64,000 nucleotides of DNA, from the NCBI RefSeq assembly GCF_003217325.1, contig NZ_QJTI01000003.1, positions 62,001 to 126,000 of the forward strand, given 5' to 3'. Positions 7,995 to 16,683 of this stretch are shown here, in pieces (positions within the stretch are counted from its first letter, which is position 1; each line of letters starts with the position of its first letter). The position numbers were made by a program, and so were the translations under genes. Under the pieces are notes generated by a model, which was given only the letters and a program-made list of their open reading frames with translations, was not told the origin of the DNA and did no database searches. This stretch comes from Rhodopseudomonas faecalis (GTDB lineage Bacteria; Pseudomonadota; Alphaproteobacteria; Rhizobiales; Xanthobacteraceae).

Positions 7995-10058
7995 ATGCAC
8001 TACGGCATCGTGTTCGCACCGCTGGTTCCGACGCTGGTGCTGTGGGTCGCGCTCGGCGCGGTGCTGCTGATCGCGGCGCTGTTGCTGATCGGCCGGCGGC
8101 GCGGCGCGTTGCTGCGCATCGCGGCGCTGGCGCTGCTGGTGCTGGCGCTCGCCAACCCGTCGTTCACGCGCGAGCAGCGCGAACCGCTCAGTTCCGTCGC
8201 CGCGGTGGTGATCGACAACAGCCCGAGCCAGAATTTCGGCACGCGCCGGCAGGAAACCGCCGCGGCGCGCGAGGCGCTGCTGGAACGGCTGCAGCAGATC
8301 AAGGGCCTGGAAGTGCGCGTGGTCGAAGCCGGCCGCGCCGATGGCGAGACCGACGGCACGCAATTATTCGGCGCGCTCGCCTCTGCGCTCGCCGATGTGC
8401 CGACCGACCGGGTCGCCGGCGCGTTCCTGATCAGTGACGGCCGCGTTCATGACGTGCCGGCCAATGCCGCCGCGCTCGGCTTTCAGGCGCCGGTGCATGC
8501 GCTGATCACCGGCAGCAAGGACGAGCGCGACCGCCGCATTGCCATCACCGCCGCGCCGCGCTTTGGCATTGTCGGCCAGTTTCAGACCGTGACGTTCCGG
8601 CTCGATGATCAGGGCATTAGCGGCGGCCGTGCCCGCGTTGCAGTGCGCCGCGACGGCGAGACCGTGGCCGAGCGCACCATGGCGAGCGGCGAAATCGCCA
8701 GCGTGAAAATCGAGATCAAGCACGCCGGCGCCAATATCGTGGAAATCGAAGCCTCGCCGGTCGAGAACGAACTGACGCTGGTCAACAACCGCGCGGTGAT
8801 CGCGATCGACGGCGTGCGCGACAAGCTGCGCGTGCTCTTGGTGTCGGGCGAGCCGCATTCCGGCGAGCGCACCTGGCGCAATCTGCTGAAATCGGACGCC
8901 AGCGTCGATCTGGTGCATTTCACCATTCTGCGCCCGCCGGAGAAGCAGGACGGCACGCCGATCAACGAATTGTCGCTGATCGCCTTCCCGACCCGCGAGC
9001 TGTTCCAGCAGAAGATCAACGAGTTTCAGCTGATCATCTTCGATCGCTACGCGCGGCAGGGCGTGCTGCCGATCGCCTATTTCGACAACATCGCGCGCTA
9101 TGTGAAGAATGGCGGCGCGGTGCTGGTGTCGGCCGGGCCGGACTACGCCTCAATCACCTCGATCTGGCGCACGCCGCTCGATACGGTGCTGCCGGCCGAG
9201 CCGGTCGGCGTCACCGAAAAGCCGTTCCACGCCCATCTCAGCGACAGCGGCAAGCGCCATCCGGTGACGCGCGGGCTGGAAGGCTCGGCCTCCGAGCCGC
9301 CGCGCTGGAGCCGGTTCTTCCGCACGGTCGATACCCGCAATGTCGCGGTGCCGCCGGTGATGACCGGCGCCGACGGCAAGCCGCTGCTCTTGCTGTCGCG
9401 CTATGGCGAGGGCCGGGTCGCGCTCTTGCTGTCCGACCACATCTGGCTGTGGGCGCGCGGCTTTGAGGGCGGCGGCCCGCATCTCGATCTGCTGCGGCGT
9501 ATGTCGCACTGGCTGATGAAGCAGCCCGACCTCGAAGAGGAAGCGCTGAAACTGTCGGTGCAGGGCCGCGATCTCATGGTGCTGCGCCAGACCATGGCCG
9601 ACAGCGTCAAGCCGGTGACGGTGACCTCGCCGTCCGGCATCCGCCGCGAATTGACGCTGAGCGCCGGCGATCCCGGCGCCTGGCGCGCCACCGTTCCGGC
9701 CGATGAACTCGGGCTGTGGCAGGCCAGCGACGGCAATCTGAAAGCGCTGATCAATGTCGGGCCGCTCAACCCGAAAGAGTTTTCGGAAGTGACCTCGACC
9801 ACCGAGGTGCTGAAGCCGCTCAGCGAAGCGACCGGCGGCGCGGCGCGGCGCATCGCCAGCGCCGGCCAAGTGGAGCTGCCGCGCATCGTGCCGGTGCATT
9901 CGGCGGGTTCATTCCGCGGCGACAATTGGCTCGGCGTGCGGATGCGCGACGCCAGCGTCGTCACCGGCGTCGGCGTGCTGCCGGTGTTTGCGGGCTTGAT
10001 CGGGCTGTTGCTGCTGCTCGGCGCCCTCGCCGCCACCTGGCTGCGCGAAGGCAAATAG
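7995..10058 (+). CDS. membrane-anchored protein, glutamine-amidotransferase-like, MoxR operon partner
   Basis: A 687-aa protein with two N-terminal helices (about residues 8-50), a long soluble region, and a C-terminal helix (GVLPVFAGLIGLLLLLGALA) followed by a short basic tail. The soluble part starts with a VWA-like SSVAAVVIDNSPSQNFG stretch. Its middle, with VLVSAGPDYAS and ARYGEG-like turns, resembles class I glutamine-amidotransferase-like folds, but no catalytic Cys triad is visible. The ATG at 7995 follows a strong AGGAAGGAG. It is separated from the DUF4159 gene by a palindromic repeat and probably still belongs to the operon. Confidence 0.8.
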   Translation: MHYGIVFAPLVPTLVLWVALGAVLLIAALLLIGRRRGALLRIAALALLVLALANPSFTREQREPLSSVAAVVIDNSPSQNFGTRRQETAAAREALLERLQQIKGLEVRVVEAGRADGETDGTQLFGALASALADVPTDRVAGAFLISDGRVHDVPANAAALGFQAPVHALITGSKDERDRRIAITAAPRFGIVGQFQTVTFRLDDQGISGGRARVAVRRDGETVAERTMASGEIASVKIEIKHAGANIVEIEASPVENELTLVNNRAVIAIDGVRDKLRVLLVSGEPHSGERTWRNLLKSDASVDLVHFTILRPPEKQDGTPINELSLIAFPTRELFQQKINEFQLIIFDRYARQGVLPIAYFDNIARYVKNGGAVLVSAGPDYASITSIWRTPLDTVLPAEPVGVTEKPFHAHLSDSGKRHPVTRGLEGSASEPPRWSRFFRTVDTRNVAVPPVMTGADGKPLLLLSRYGEGRVALLLSDHIWLWARGFEGGGPHLDLLRRMSHWLMKQPDLEEEALKLSVQGRDLMVLRQTMADSVKPVTVTSPSGIRRELTLSAGDPGAWRATVPADELGLWQASDGNLKALINVGPLNPKEFSEVTSTTEVLKPLSEATGGAARRIASAGQVELPRIVPVHSAGSFRGDNWLGVRMRDASVVTGVGVLPVFAGLIGLLLLLGALAATWLREGK

Positions 10059-10107
10059 CGGGAGGCGTAGCCAGAGCTCACGCCTCGCCGCATCAGACTT
10101 CAGATCA

Positions 10108-11238
10108 TCAACGCGCGCGCTGCCACTCCTCAGTGACCGCGGCGAGATCGGCGCTTTCGGTGGCGCGGATTGCCGAGGGCGTGCGCGAGAACCGCGGCGC
10201 CGGCGCCGGCTGGGTGATGCCGTCATGCTCCACGAACACCTGACGGGACGCCATATGCGGATGGTGCGGCGCTTCGGTCAGCGACAGCACCGGCGCGAAA
10301 CAGACGTCGGTGCCTTCCATGATCGCGCACCATTCGGCGCGGGTCTTGGTCTTGAACACCTCGGCCATCTTCTCTTTCAGCGCCGGCCAATCCTTCGGGC
10401 TCATCTGCCGGTCGAACAGCGGATCGTCGAGCCCGGCGAGCTTGCGCAGCTCGGCATAAAACTGCGGCTCGATCGAACCAAGCGCGACGAACTCGCCGTC
10501 CTTGCACTCATAGGTGCCGTAGAAATGCGCGCCGCCATCGAGCAGATTGCTGTCGCGGCCATCCTTCCAGCGCTTGGCGGCCGCCAATTCGCAGAACAGC
10601 GACATCAGCGAGGCCGCGCCGTCGCACATCGCGGCATCGACCACCTGACCCTGGCCAGAGCGCTGCGCTTCGAGCAGCGCGGCCAGCACGCCGACCACCA
10701 GATAGAGCGCGCCGCCGCCATAATCGCCGACCAGATTGAGCGGCGGCGCCGGCTTGTCCTTGGGGCCGATCGCAGCCAGCGCGCCGGTCAGCGCGATATA
10801 ATTGATGTCATGGCCAGCGGCGTTCTTGAGCGGGCCGGACTGGCCCCAGCCGGTCATGCGGCCGTAAACGAGCCGCGGATTGCGCGCCAGCACCACATCG
10901 GGACCAAAGCCGAGCCGCTCCATCACCCCGGGGCGAAAGCCTTCGATCAGCGCATCGGCGCCGTCCAGCAGTTTCAGCACCGCGGCGGCGCATTGCGGGT
11001 CTTTCAGATCGGCGACGATCTCGCGGCGGCCGCGCATCATCACCCCGCCGCGCAGGCCGAGCTGCTGGGCGCCGCGGGTCAGCGTCACCACCTCGGCGCC
11101 CATATCGGCCAGCATCATCGCGGCGAACGGCCCGGGCCCGAGCCCGGCGAATTCCACGATGCGCAGGCCGGCGAGCGGGCCGGAGCGAGCCGCGGCCTGG
11201 GACGGATGGGAGGCGGACGAAGTCAAGGTGTCAGTCAC
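10108..11238 (-). CDS. CaiB/BaiF CoA-transferase family, alpha-methylacyl-CoA racemase-like
   Basis: A 376-aa class III CoA-transferase family member. [20 protein letters not shown] at the N-terminus, the [13 protein letters not shown] block, and [13 protein letters not shown] are closest to alpha-methylacyl-CoA racemases. Asp of the GDYGGG segment fits the family catalytic region. Start is the GTG at 11238; the frame continues upstream without a good start. It is convergent with the MoxR operon and divergent from the PadR gene. The true substrate (branched acyl-CoA, bile acid-like, or a CoA transfer) cannot be read from sequence. Confidence 0.85.
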   Translation of the reverse strand: MTDTLTSSASHPSQAAARSGPLAGLRIVEFAGLGPGPFAAMMLADMGAEVVTLTRGAQQLGLRGGVMMRGRREIVADLKDPQCAAAVLKLLDGADALIEGFRPGVMERLGFGPDVVLARNPRLVYGRMTGWGQSGPLKNAAGHDINYIALTGALAAIGPKDKPAPPLNLVGDYGGGALYLVVGVLAALLEAQRSGQGQVVDAAMCDGAASLMSLFCELAAAKRWKDGRDSNLLDGGAHFYGTYECKDGEFVALGSIEPQFYAELRKLAGLDDPLFDRQMSPKDWPALKEKMAEVFKTKTRAEWCAIMEGTDVCFAPVLSLTEAPHHPHMASRQVFVEHDGITQPAPAPRFSRTPSAIRATESADLAAVTEEWQRAR

Positions 11239-11509
11239 GAGGCGTTTCCGTTGTTGGTGGCGGCCGCTGCCCGGCCGCGTTTGAGGCGGAGATTGTGCCG
11301 CGCCCCCTAAACCGGCACAAGCGCGCCCGCCGCGCCGCTCCACGCAAAGTTGCGCCGCGAATTCCGCGCGGTGGTCGCCGGCAGCGTCTCAACACAATTT
11401 CAATCTGTTGAGTGGTGTATAGCGCCGATTTGACGCCCCCCCGCGCGGCCGCTGGCATCCGGCCCTCAGCCTTGCTCCCGACCACCGGTCGGACTGATTA
11501 GAACCTCTA

Positions 11510-11548
11510 AAGATATATCTTGAAGGGATATGTTTCCCGCTATATCTT
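11510..11548. promoter_or_regulatory. operator-like palindromes and promoter of the padR gene
   Basis: A perfect 12-bp palindrome AAGATATATCTT lies at 11510-11521, and a second half-site pair GATAT-N10-ATATC at 11527-11546. The octamer TATATCTT occurs at 11514 and again at 11541, exactly 27 bp apart. A candidate -35 TTGAAG (11520) and -10 TATCTT (11543) with a 17-bp spacer are embedded in it. The AT-rich island stands out from its GC-rich surroundings. PadR autoregulation is an inference. Confidence 0.55.
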
Positions 11549-11579
11549 AAAGCTCGTTATCGAAGGCGAGACCTAGCCC

Positions 11580-12191
11580 ATGAGCATGAGCGACAATGGT
11601 GGACGGCGCTGCGGCGGCCTCGGCTGCCATGGTGGCGGCCGTCGCGGCTTTGGTCGGGGCCTGGGCCGCGGGTTTGGCGGCGATGGCGAAATGATGCGCG
11701 GCCGGATTCTGGCACAGGGTGATCTGCGCCTGATCGCGCTGGCGCTGATCGCCGAGCAGCCGCGCCACGGCTATGACATCATCAAGGTGCTAGAAGAAAA
11801 GACCGCCGGCGTCTATGCGCCGAGCCCCGGCGTGGTCTATCCGACCCTTACTTTCCTGGAAGATCTCGGCTACCTGTCGTCGCAGCAGGAAGGCACCAAG
11901 AAGCTCTATGTGCTCACCGAGGAAGGCCGCGGTCACTTCGCCGACAATCGCGCCATCGCCGAAGCGGTGCTCAGCCGCTTGGCCGCGCTCGGCGAACGCG
12001 CGCTGCGCCAGCGCAGCGATGATCAGGCCGAAAGCCGCGACGAACTCGGTTCCGGGCTGCCGGCGCTGCTCCGGGCCGCACTACTCAATTTACAACAAGT
12101 CGCCGCTCAGCAATTGGCCCGCAATCCGGAAGCTGAAGCCGAACTGGTGGCGATCCTTGCCCGTACTGCCACGGAGCTGCGCAAGGCGTAA
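11580..12191 (+). CDS. PadR-family transcriptional regulator
   Basis: A 203-aa regulator. Residues 1-38 form an unusual Gly/Arg-rich leader with two Cys and one His (RRCGGLGCHGGG), which could bind a metal but could also be disordered. The PadR winged helix follows: LRLIALALIAEQPRHGYDIIKVLEEK, PSPGVVYPTLTFLEDLGYL, KKLYVLTEEGR. The C-terminal dimerisation helix is standard. Start is ATG 11580; a second ATG lies six bases on. The AT-rich palindromic promoter upstream suggests autoregulation, and the Rieske gene begins 75 bp downstream. Confidence 0.88.
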   Translation: MSMSDNGGRRCGGLGCHGGGRRGFGRGLGRGFGGDGEMMRGRILAQGDLRLIALALIAEQPRHGYDIIKVLEEKTAGVYAPSPGVVYPTLTFLEDLGYLSSQQEGTKKLYVLTEEGRGHFADNRAIAEAVLSRLAALGERALRQRSDDQAESRDELGSGLPALLRAALLNLQQVAAQQLARNPEAEAELVAILARTATELRKA

Positions 12192-12266
12192 CACGCGCCG
12201 CTCGATCGATCTGTTTGCCGTTTCACTGGCGATGGCGCCAAGCGCCATGCCGATAGGAGGTCCTAA

Positions 12267-12803
12267 ATGACAACAGCCCTACCTGCCACACCCACTCGCC
12301 GCGACTTCCTGTTCGTGGCCACCGGCGCCGTTGCGGCCGTCGGCGCTGCTGCGGTGACGTGGCCGTTCATCTCGCAGCTCAATCCGGACGCCTCCGCGGT
12401 GGCCGCCGGTGCGCCGATCGAAGTCGATCTGGCGCCGATCGCCGAAGGCCAATCGATCAAGGTGTTTTGGCGCGGCCAGCCGATCTTCATCAATCACCGC
12501 ACGCCCGAAGAAATTGCGTTCGCCCGCAACACCGACCTGCAGAGCCTGCGCGATCCGCAGTCCGATGAGCAGCGCGTGAAGGCTGGCCATGAGCAGTGGC
12601 TGGTGGTGGTCGGCATCTGCACCCATCTCGGCTGCATTCCGACCTATCATCAGGGTGACTACCAGGGCTGGTTCTGCCAGTGCCACGGCTCGCAATACGA
12701 CTCCTCGGGCCGCGTACGCGCCGGCCCGGCGCCGGCCAATCTGGCGCTGGTACCCTACGACTTCCTGTCCGACAGCAAGATCGTGATCGGCCAGACCGCC
12801 TGA
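12267..12803 (+). CDS. solitary bc1-type Rieske iron-sulfur protein
   Basis: A 178-aa ubiquinol-cytochrome c reductase iron-sulfur subunit. A Tat-type TRRDFLF motif and a hydrophobic anchor (about residues 10-34) precede the linker and the cluster domain. Cluster box 1 is CTHLGC (about 117-122) and box 2 is CQCHGS. Typical bc1 Rieske proteins read CPCHGS, so a Gln replaces a conserved Pro here. AGGAGGT at 12256 is a near-perfect ribosome-binding site. The neighbours are not cytochrome b or c1 but a PadR regulator and a NifX-like gene. It could be an alternative Rieske for the bc1 complex or serve another oxidoreductase. Confidence 0.9.
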   Translation: MTTALPATPTRRDFLFVATGAVAAVGAAAVTWPFISQLNPDASAVAAGAPIEVDLAPIAEGQSIKVFWRGQPIFINHRTPEEIAFARNTDLQSLRDPQSDEQRVKAGHEQWLVVVGICTHLGCIPTYHQGDYQGWFCQCHGSQYDSSGRVRAGPAPANLALVPYDFLSDSKIVIGQTA

Positions 12804-12825
12804 TCGATCCCGCCAGCTACCTCCG

Positions 12826-12867
12826 CGGCCGGCGACGCGAGCAATCCGCGCCGCCGGCCGTTTTTTT
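12826..12867 (+). terminator. rho-independent terminator after the Rieske gene
   Basis: Perfect 9-bp stem CGGCCGGCG (12826-12834) / CGCCGGCCG (12852-12860) followed by seven T. It separates the Rieske transcript from the NifX-like gene 20 bp downstream, although read-through is possible. Confidence 0.8.
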
Positions 12868-12886
12868 GGCCCGATTGGAGACCCCG

Positions 12887-13381
12887 ATGCGTATTGCCGT
12901 TGCCAGCCAGAATTTCCGCACCATCACCGGCCATGCCGGCATGACCCGCCGATTCATGGTGTTTGAAGCCGCCGCCGGCCAGCCCTGCGCCGAGGTGGAG
13001 CGGATCGAACTGGCCAAGGATCAGGCGATCCACGAATTCAAGGGCGATGGCCCGCACCCGCTCGACAGCGTGCAAGTGGTGATCGCCGGCAGCGCCGGCG
13101 CCGGCTTCATCAACCGGATGGCGGCGCGCGGCATCGCCGCTCTGACCACCGATGAGACCGACCCGGTCACCGCGGTGACCGACTATGTCGCCGGCCGGTT
13201 GCAGACCTCGGCACCGCACGCCCATGATCATGAGCATGGTCACGATCATCACCATGATCATGGCCACCATCACCACGACCACGATCATGACCACCATCAC
13301 CATGACCACCATCACGGCCATGAGCATGGCCATGGCAGCAAGGAAGGCTGCTGCGGCAACTGCACCTGCGGCAGCAACTAA
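12887..13381 (+). CDS. NifX/NifB-C (dinitrogenase cofactor) domain protein with poly-His tail
   Basis: A 164-aa protein. Residues 1-105 form a NifX/NafY/NifB-C-type domain: MRIAVASQNFRTITGHAG at the start, and VVIAGSAGAGFINRMAARGI in the middle. Residues from about 108 to 150 are almost only His, Asp, Glu and Gly (around 25 His), and the protein ends in CCGNCTCGSN. These are obvious metal ligands. No other nif gene is in view, so the role could be metal buffering or iron-sulfur handling rather than FeMo-co synthesis. ATG 12887 follows TTGGAG with 8-bp spacing. It directly follows the Rieske terminator. Confidence 0.85.
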   Translation: MRIAVASQNFRTITGHAGMTRRFMVFEAAAGQPCAEVERIELAKDQAIHEFKGDGPHPLDSVQVVIAGSAGAGFINRMAARGIAALTTDETDPVTAVTDYVAGRLQTSAPHAHDHEHGHDHHHDHGHHHHDHDHDHHHHDHHHGHEHGHGSKEGCCGNCTCGSN

Positions 13382-13417
13382 ACACCAGGCTTGACGCCAA
13401 GGCGTCACGAACTCCAC

Positions 13418-13456
13418 AGCGGTCCGGGTTCGGCTTGGCGCGGAACCGGGACCGCT
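13418..13456. other. imperfect 14-bp stem hairpin downstream of the NifX-like gene
   Basis: AGCGGTCCGGGTTC (13418-13431) pairs with GAACCGGGACCGCT (13443-13456) with one mismatch. No T-run follows, so it may stabilise the 3' end rather than act as an intrinsic terminator. Confidence 0.5.
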
Positions 13457-13509
13457 GGCAAAATTGCAGCTCCGCACCATTGTCGTATAACGAACGGCCA
13501 CGGAGCTTC

Positions 13510-13989
13510 ATGACCATGACCGACGATCGCGCCAACCGCCCGAACAAACTGCCCTGGCCGCCGATGCTGATGGTGGCGACCGCATTGGCCGCGATCGGGC
13601 TCGGCATGATCTTGCCGCTACCCTTGTTCGAGGCGTGGTGGCTGACGCTGCCCGGCGTGCTGCTGGTCGCGATCGGCCTTGGCCTCGATGTGTGGGCGAT
13701 CACCACCATGCGCCGCGCGGCCACCAACGTGCTGCCGCACCGCGCCGCCGATCAGCTCGTCACCTCCGGCCCATTCCGCTTCAGCCGCAACCCGATCTAT
13801 CTCGGCAATTCGCTGCTGCTGCTCGGCATCGGCCTTGCGGGCGGCAATGCCTGGTTCATCGTCGGCGCGCCGGTCTCGGCGCTGCTCGTCGACCGGCTGG
13901 CGATCCGCCGCGAGGAACAGCATCTCGCCGCACGGTTCGGCGCGGCCTGGACCGCCTATGCGCAGCAGACGCCGCGTTGGCTGTTCTGA
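13510..13989 (+). CDS. isoprenylcysteine carboxyl methyltransferase (ICMT) family protein
   Basis: A 159-aa polytopic membrane protein of the ICMT/phospholipid N-methyltransferase-like family. Four hydrophobic helices are visible. The family signature is TSGPFRFSRNPIYLGNSLLL at about residues 86-105, followed by EEQHLAARFGAAWTAY, which holds the conserved E and the C-terminal SAM-binding region. The substrate in bacteria is not known. The ATG at 13510 has CGGAG just upstream. Confidence 0.85.
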   Translation: MTMTDDRANRPNKLPWPPMLMVATALAAIGLGMILPLPLFEAWWLTLPGVLLVAIGLGLDVWAITTMRRAATNVLPHRAADQLVTSGPFRFSRNPIYLGNSLLLLGIGLAGGNAWFIVGAPVSALLVDRLAIRREEQHLAARFGAAWTAYAQQTPRWLF

Positions 13990-13999
13990 GAGACAAAAG

Positions 14000-14446
14000 C
14001 TAGCGCCGCGCCTGAAAGAATTCGCGCAACAGCCGGGCGGCGCGCTGCTCGCCAAGCGCGGAATAGACCTCCGGCGCGTGATGGCAGGTCGGCTGCGCGA
14101 AGAACCGCACCCCGGAATCGACCGCCCCGCCCTTGGGATCGGCGGCGCCGTAATACAGCCGGCGGATGCGCGCGAACGAGATCGCGGCCGCGCACATGGT
14201 ACAGGGCTCCAGCGTCACATAGAGATCGCAGTCGATCAGCCGTTCGCTGCCGAGCAGCGCCGCCGCCTGGCGGATCGCCAGAATTTCGGCATGGGCGGTC
14301 GGATCGCGGTCGGTCAGGGTGCGGTTGCCGGCACTGGCGATCACCCGCTGGCCGTGCACCACCACGCAGCCGATCGGCACTTCGCCCGCGGCGCCGGCGG
14401 CCTCGGCGGCTTCGAGCGCCAAATCCATGAAAGATGGTGCGGACAT
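14000..14446 (-). CDS. tadA: tRNA-specific adenosine deaminase TadA
   Basis: Deaminates A34 of tRNA-Arg(ACG) to inosine. The 148-aa protein carries the zinc-binding deaminase motifs HAEI (catalytic Glu) and EPCTMCAAA, and the RRLYYGAADPKGGAV segment typical of TadA. Starting at ATG 14446 (MSAPSF) gives the standard N-terminus; six extra residues would be added from 14464. It is convergent with the ICMT gene, with the two stops about 10 bp apart. Divergent from the pseudouridine synthase gene. Confidence 0.93.
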   Translation of the reverse strand: MSAPSFMDLALEAAEAAGAAGEVPIGCVVVHGQRVIASAGNRTLTDRDPTAHAEILAIRQAAALLGSERLIDCDLYVTLEPCTMCAAAISFARIRRLYYGAADPKGGAVDSGVRFFAQPTCHHAPEVYSALGEQRAARLLREFFQARR

Positions 14447-14602
14447 GCCTCGTGTCTTCGACAAAACTCTGCTAGGAGACCGCTTTCAGCAAAAGTGGAT
14501 GCCGGTTTTGCGTGAGACTTCGCCTCGACGACAGCCAGTCGCGACGCGAACCCGTTGACGCCGCCGTTCCCACCAGATCCCGGACACCGAAACGAGACTT
14601 TC

Positions 14603-16621
14603 ATGCCCCGCGACACCGACAAACACAACGATTCTCCGCGCGGCCGGCGTGACCGGCCAGGCGCTGGCCGGCCGGGCGGCAAACCCGGCGGCAAGGGCCG
14701 TTCCGGCGCCGCGCGCGGCCCGGAGAAGAAATTCGCCAAGCGCGGCTTTGGCGGCGGCGCGGAGCGCGGCGAGGAAGGTCGCGGCTTTGGCAAAAAGTCG
14801 TTCGACAAGAAGCCCTACGCCAAGGCCGGCGGCGGCTTTGGCGGCCGGCGCGACGATGAGCGCAAGCCGCGCTTTGACCGCGACGATCGTCCAGCGCGCG
14901 GCCCGCGCGAGGATTTCCGCCCGCGCGGTGAAGGACGTGGTGAAGGACGTGGTGAAGGCCGGTTCTCGGACAAGAAGTTCGGTGAACGTAAACCGTTCGG
15001 CGAGCGCAAGTCTTTTGGCGAGCGCAAATCCTTCGGCGAACGGAAGTTCGACGATCGCAAGTTCGATGATCGTAAGTTTGACGATCGCAAACCGCGCGCG
15101 CCGCGCGGCGAAGGTTTCCGCAAGGACGACGACCGCAAATCGTTCGGCGACCGCAAGCCGTTCGGCGATCGCAAGCCGTTTGGTGAGCGCAAGCCGTTCG
15201 GCGACCGCAAATTCGGCGATCGCAAGCCCCATGGCGAGCGCGATTTCAGCGATCGGCCGCGCCGCGACAGCAAGCCGTGGCAGCGCGACGACGACAAGGG
15301 CTTTGCCGACAAGAAGCCGCGTGGCCGCTTCGGCGACGAGCGGCGCGCTGAGCGCGGCGGTGATGAGCGCGGCGCAGAGCGTCCGCGTTTTTCGCGTTCG
15401 CGCGAGGATCGTCCCGGCTTCGATCGGCCGCGCCAGGATCGCTGGCAGGAGCATCCGCGCAGCGAGCGTGGCGAACGCGGAGAGCGTGGTGAACGCGGCG
15501 ACCGTCCGCGGTTCTCGGACCGGCCGCGCCGCGACAATGAGGACGACAGCAAGGTTTTCGCCAAGCGTCCGGCCTTTGGCGGCCGCGGCGCCTATCGCGA
15601 GCGCCCGGCCGACGAGCGCCGCCCGGCGCGTCCGGCTCCGGCCAAGAAGGCCGGCGAGCGGGTCGCCAAGGTGGTGGCGCGCGCCGGGCTGTGCTCGCGC
15701 CGCGATGCCGAATTGTGGGTGACTGAAGGCCGCGTCGCCGTGAACGGCCGCGTCATCAACTCGCCGGCGCTCGACGTCACCGACCGCGACGTGATCACCG
15801 TCGACGGCAAGCCGTTGCCGGCGCCGGAGCGCACCCGGCTGTTCCTGTATCACAAGCCGCGCGGGCTGATGACCACCCACTCCGACCCTGAAGGCCGGCC
15901 GACGGTGTTCGACCATCTGCCGGAAGGGCTGCCGCGGCTGATCTCGATCGGCCGGCTCGACTTCAACACCGAAGGGCTGCTGCTGCTCACCAATGACGGC
16001 GGGCTGGCGCGAACGCTGGAACTGCCGGACACCGGCTGGCTGCGACGCTATCGGGTCCGTGCCCATGGCGAGGTCACCCAGGCGCAGCTCGATCAGCTCG
16101 CCGACGGCGTCGAGGTCGACGGCGTGAAGTACGGCCCGATCGAAGCCAAGCTGGAACGCGACCAGGGCGCCAATGTCTGGCTGGTGGTGGCGATCCGCGA
16201 AGGCAAGAACCGCGAAGTGCGTAACGTGCTCGGCCATCTCGGCCTCGAAGTGAACCGGCTGATCCGGGTGTCGTATGGCCCGTTCCAGCTCGGCGAAATC
16301 GAGGAAGGCCAGGTCGATGAGGTCAAGACCCGGGTGCTGCGCGAGCAGCTCGGCGAGCGGATCATCGCCGCCTCCGGCGCCAATTTCGCCCGGCAGCTGC
16401 CCAGCAAGGGCGACACCGATCTTGATCCGGTGGTCGTCAAGAAGCCGGTGCTGAAGCGCTCCACGGTTGAAGACCGCAAGGGCCGCCGCGTGCTGGTGCA
16501 GCGCGCCGGCAGCGACGAAGCGCGCGAGCGCAACGAGCTGGAAGCCACCCTTGGCGGCCCGCCGAAACGCCCGAAGCGCGGCTACAAGGGCAAGCGCGAC
16601 CTCGGCCCGCGCGAGGAGTGA
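14603..16621 (+). CDS. pseudouridine synthase (RluB/RsuA family) with long repetitive N-terminus
   Basis: A 672-aa protein predicted to make pseudouridine in 23S rRNA. Residues 1-345 are low-complexity Arg/Lys/Asp/Gly, dominated by pentads such as FGERK and FGDRK/FDDRK, likely disordered and RNA-binding. An S4 domain follows (about 350-400, VVARAGLCSRRDAELWV). The catalytic domain is next, with IGRLDFNTEGLLLLTNDG holding the nucleophilic Asp. A basic tail of about 90 residues ends the protein. Normal RluB proteins are about 250-300 aa, so more than half of this one is accessory. The ATG at 14603 starts MPRDTDKHN. The very long antisense open frames here are shadows of the repeat. Confidence 0.9.
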   Translation: MPRDTDKHNDSPRGRRDRPGAGRPGGKPGGKGRSGAARGPEKKFAKRGFGGGAERGEEGRGFGKKSFDKKPYAKAGGGFGGRRDDERKPRFDRDDRPARGPREDFRPRGEGRGEGRGEGRFSDKKFGERKPFGERKSFGERKSFGERKFDDRKFDDRKFDDRKPRAPRGEGFRKDDDRKSFGDRKPFGDRKPFGERKPFGDRKFGDRKPHGERDFSDRPRRDSKPWQRDDDKGFADKKPRGRFGDERRAERGGDERGAERPRFSRSREDRPGFDRPRQDRWQEHPRSERGERGERGERGDRPRFSDRPRRDNEDDSKVFAKRPAFGGRGAYRERPADERRPARPAPAKKAGERVAKVVARAGLCSRRDAELWVTEGRVAVNGRVINSPALDVTDRDVITVDGKPLPAPERTRLFLYHKPRGLMTTHSDPEGRPTVFDHLPEGLPRLISIGRLDFNTEGLLLLTNDGGLARTLELPDTGWLRRYRVRAHGEVTQAQLDQLADGVEVDGVKYGPIEAKLERDQGANVWLVVAIREGKNREVRNVLGHLGLEVNRLIRVSYGPFQLGEIEEGQVDEVKTRVLREQLGERIIAASGANFARQLPSKGDTDLDPVVVKKPVLKRSTVEDRKGRRVLVQRAGSDEARERNELEATLGGPPKRPKRGYKGKRDLGPREE

Positions 16622-16683
16622 TATTGGCGGTGGCGGTGCTATCACCGCCACTGTTCGTAAGCCTCGTGATGGTCCCCTGCCTG

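Noticed and set aside
13200..13345. Poly-His coding tract considered as a microsatellite or CRISPR-like repeat
   Set aside because: It is in frame within the NifX-like gene and encodes His/Asp-rich protein; there are no regular spacers.
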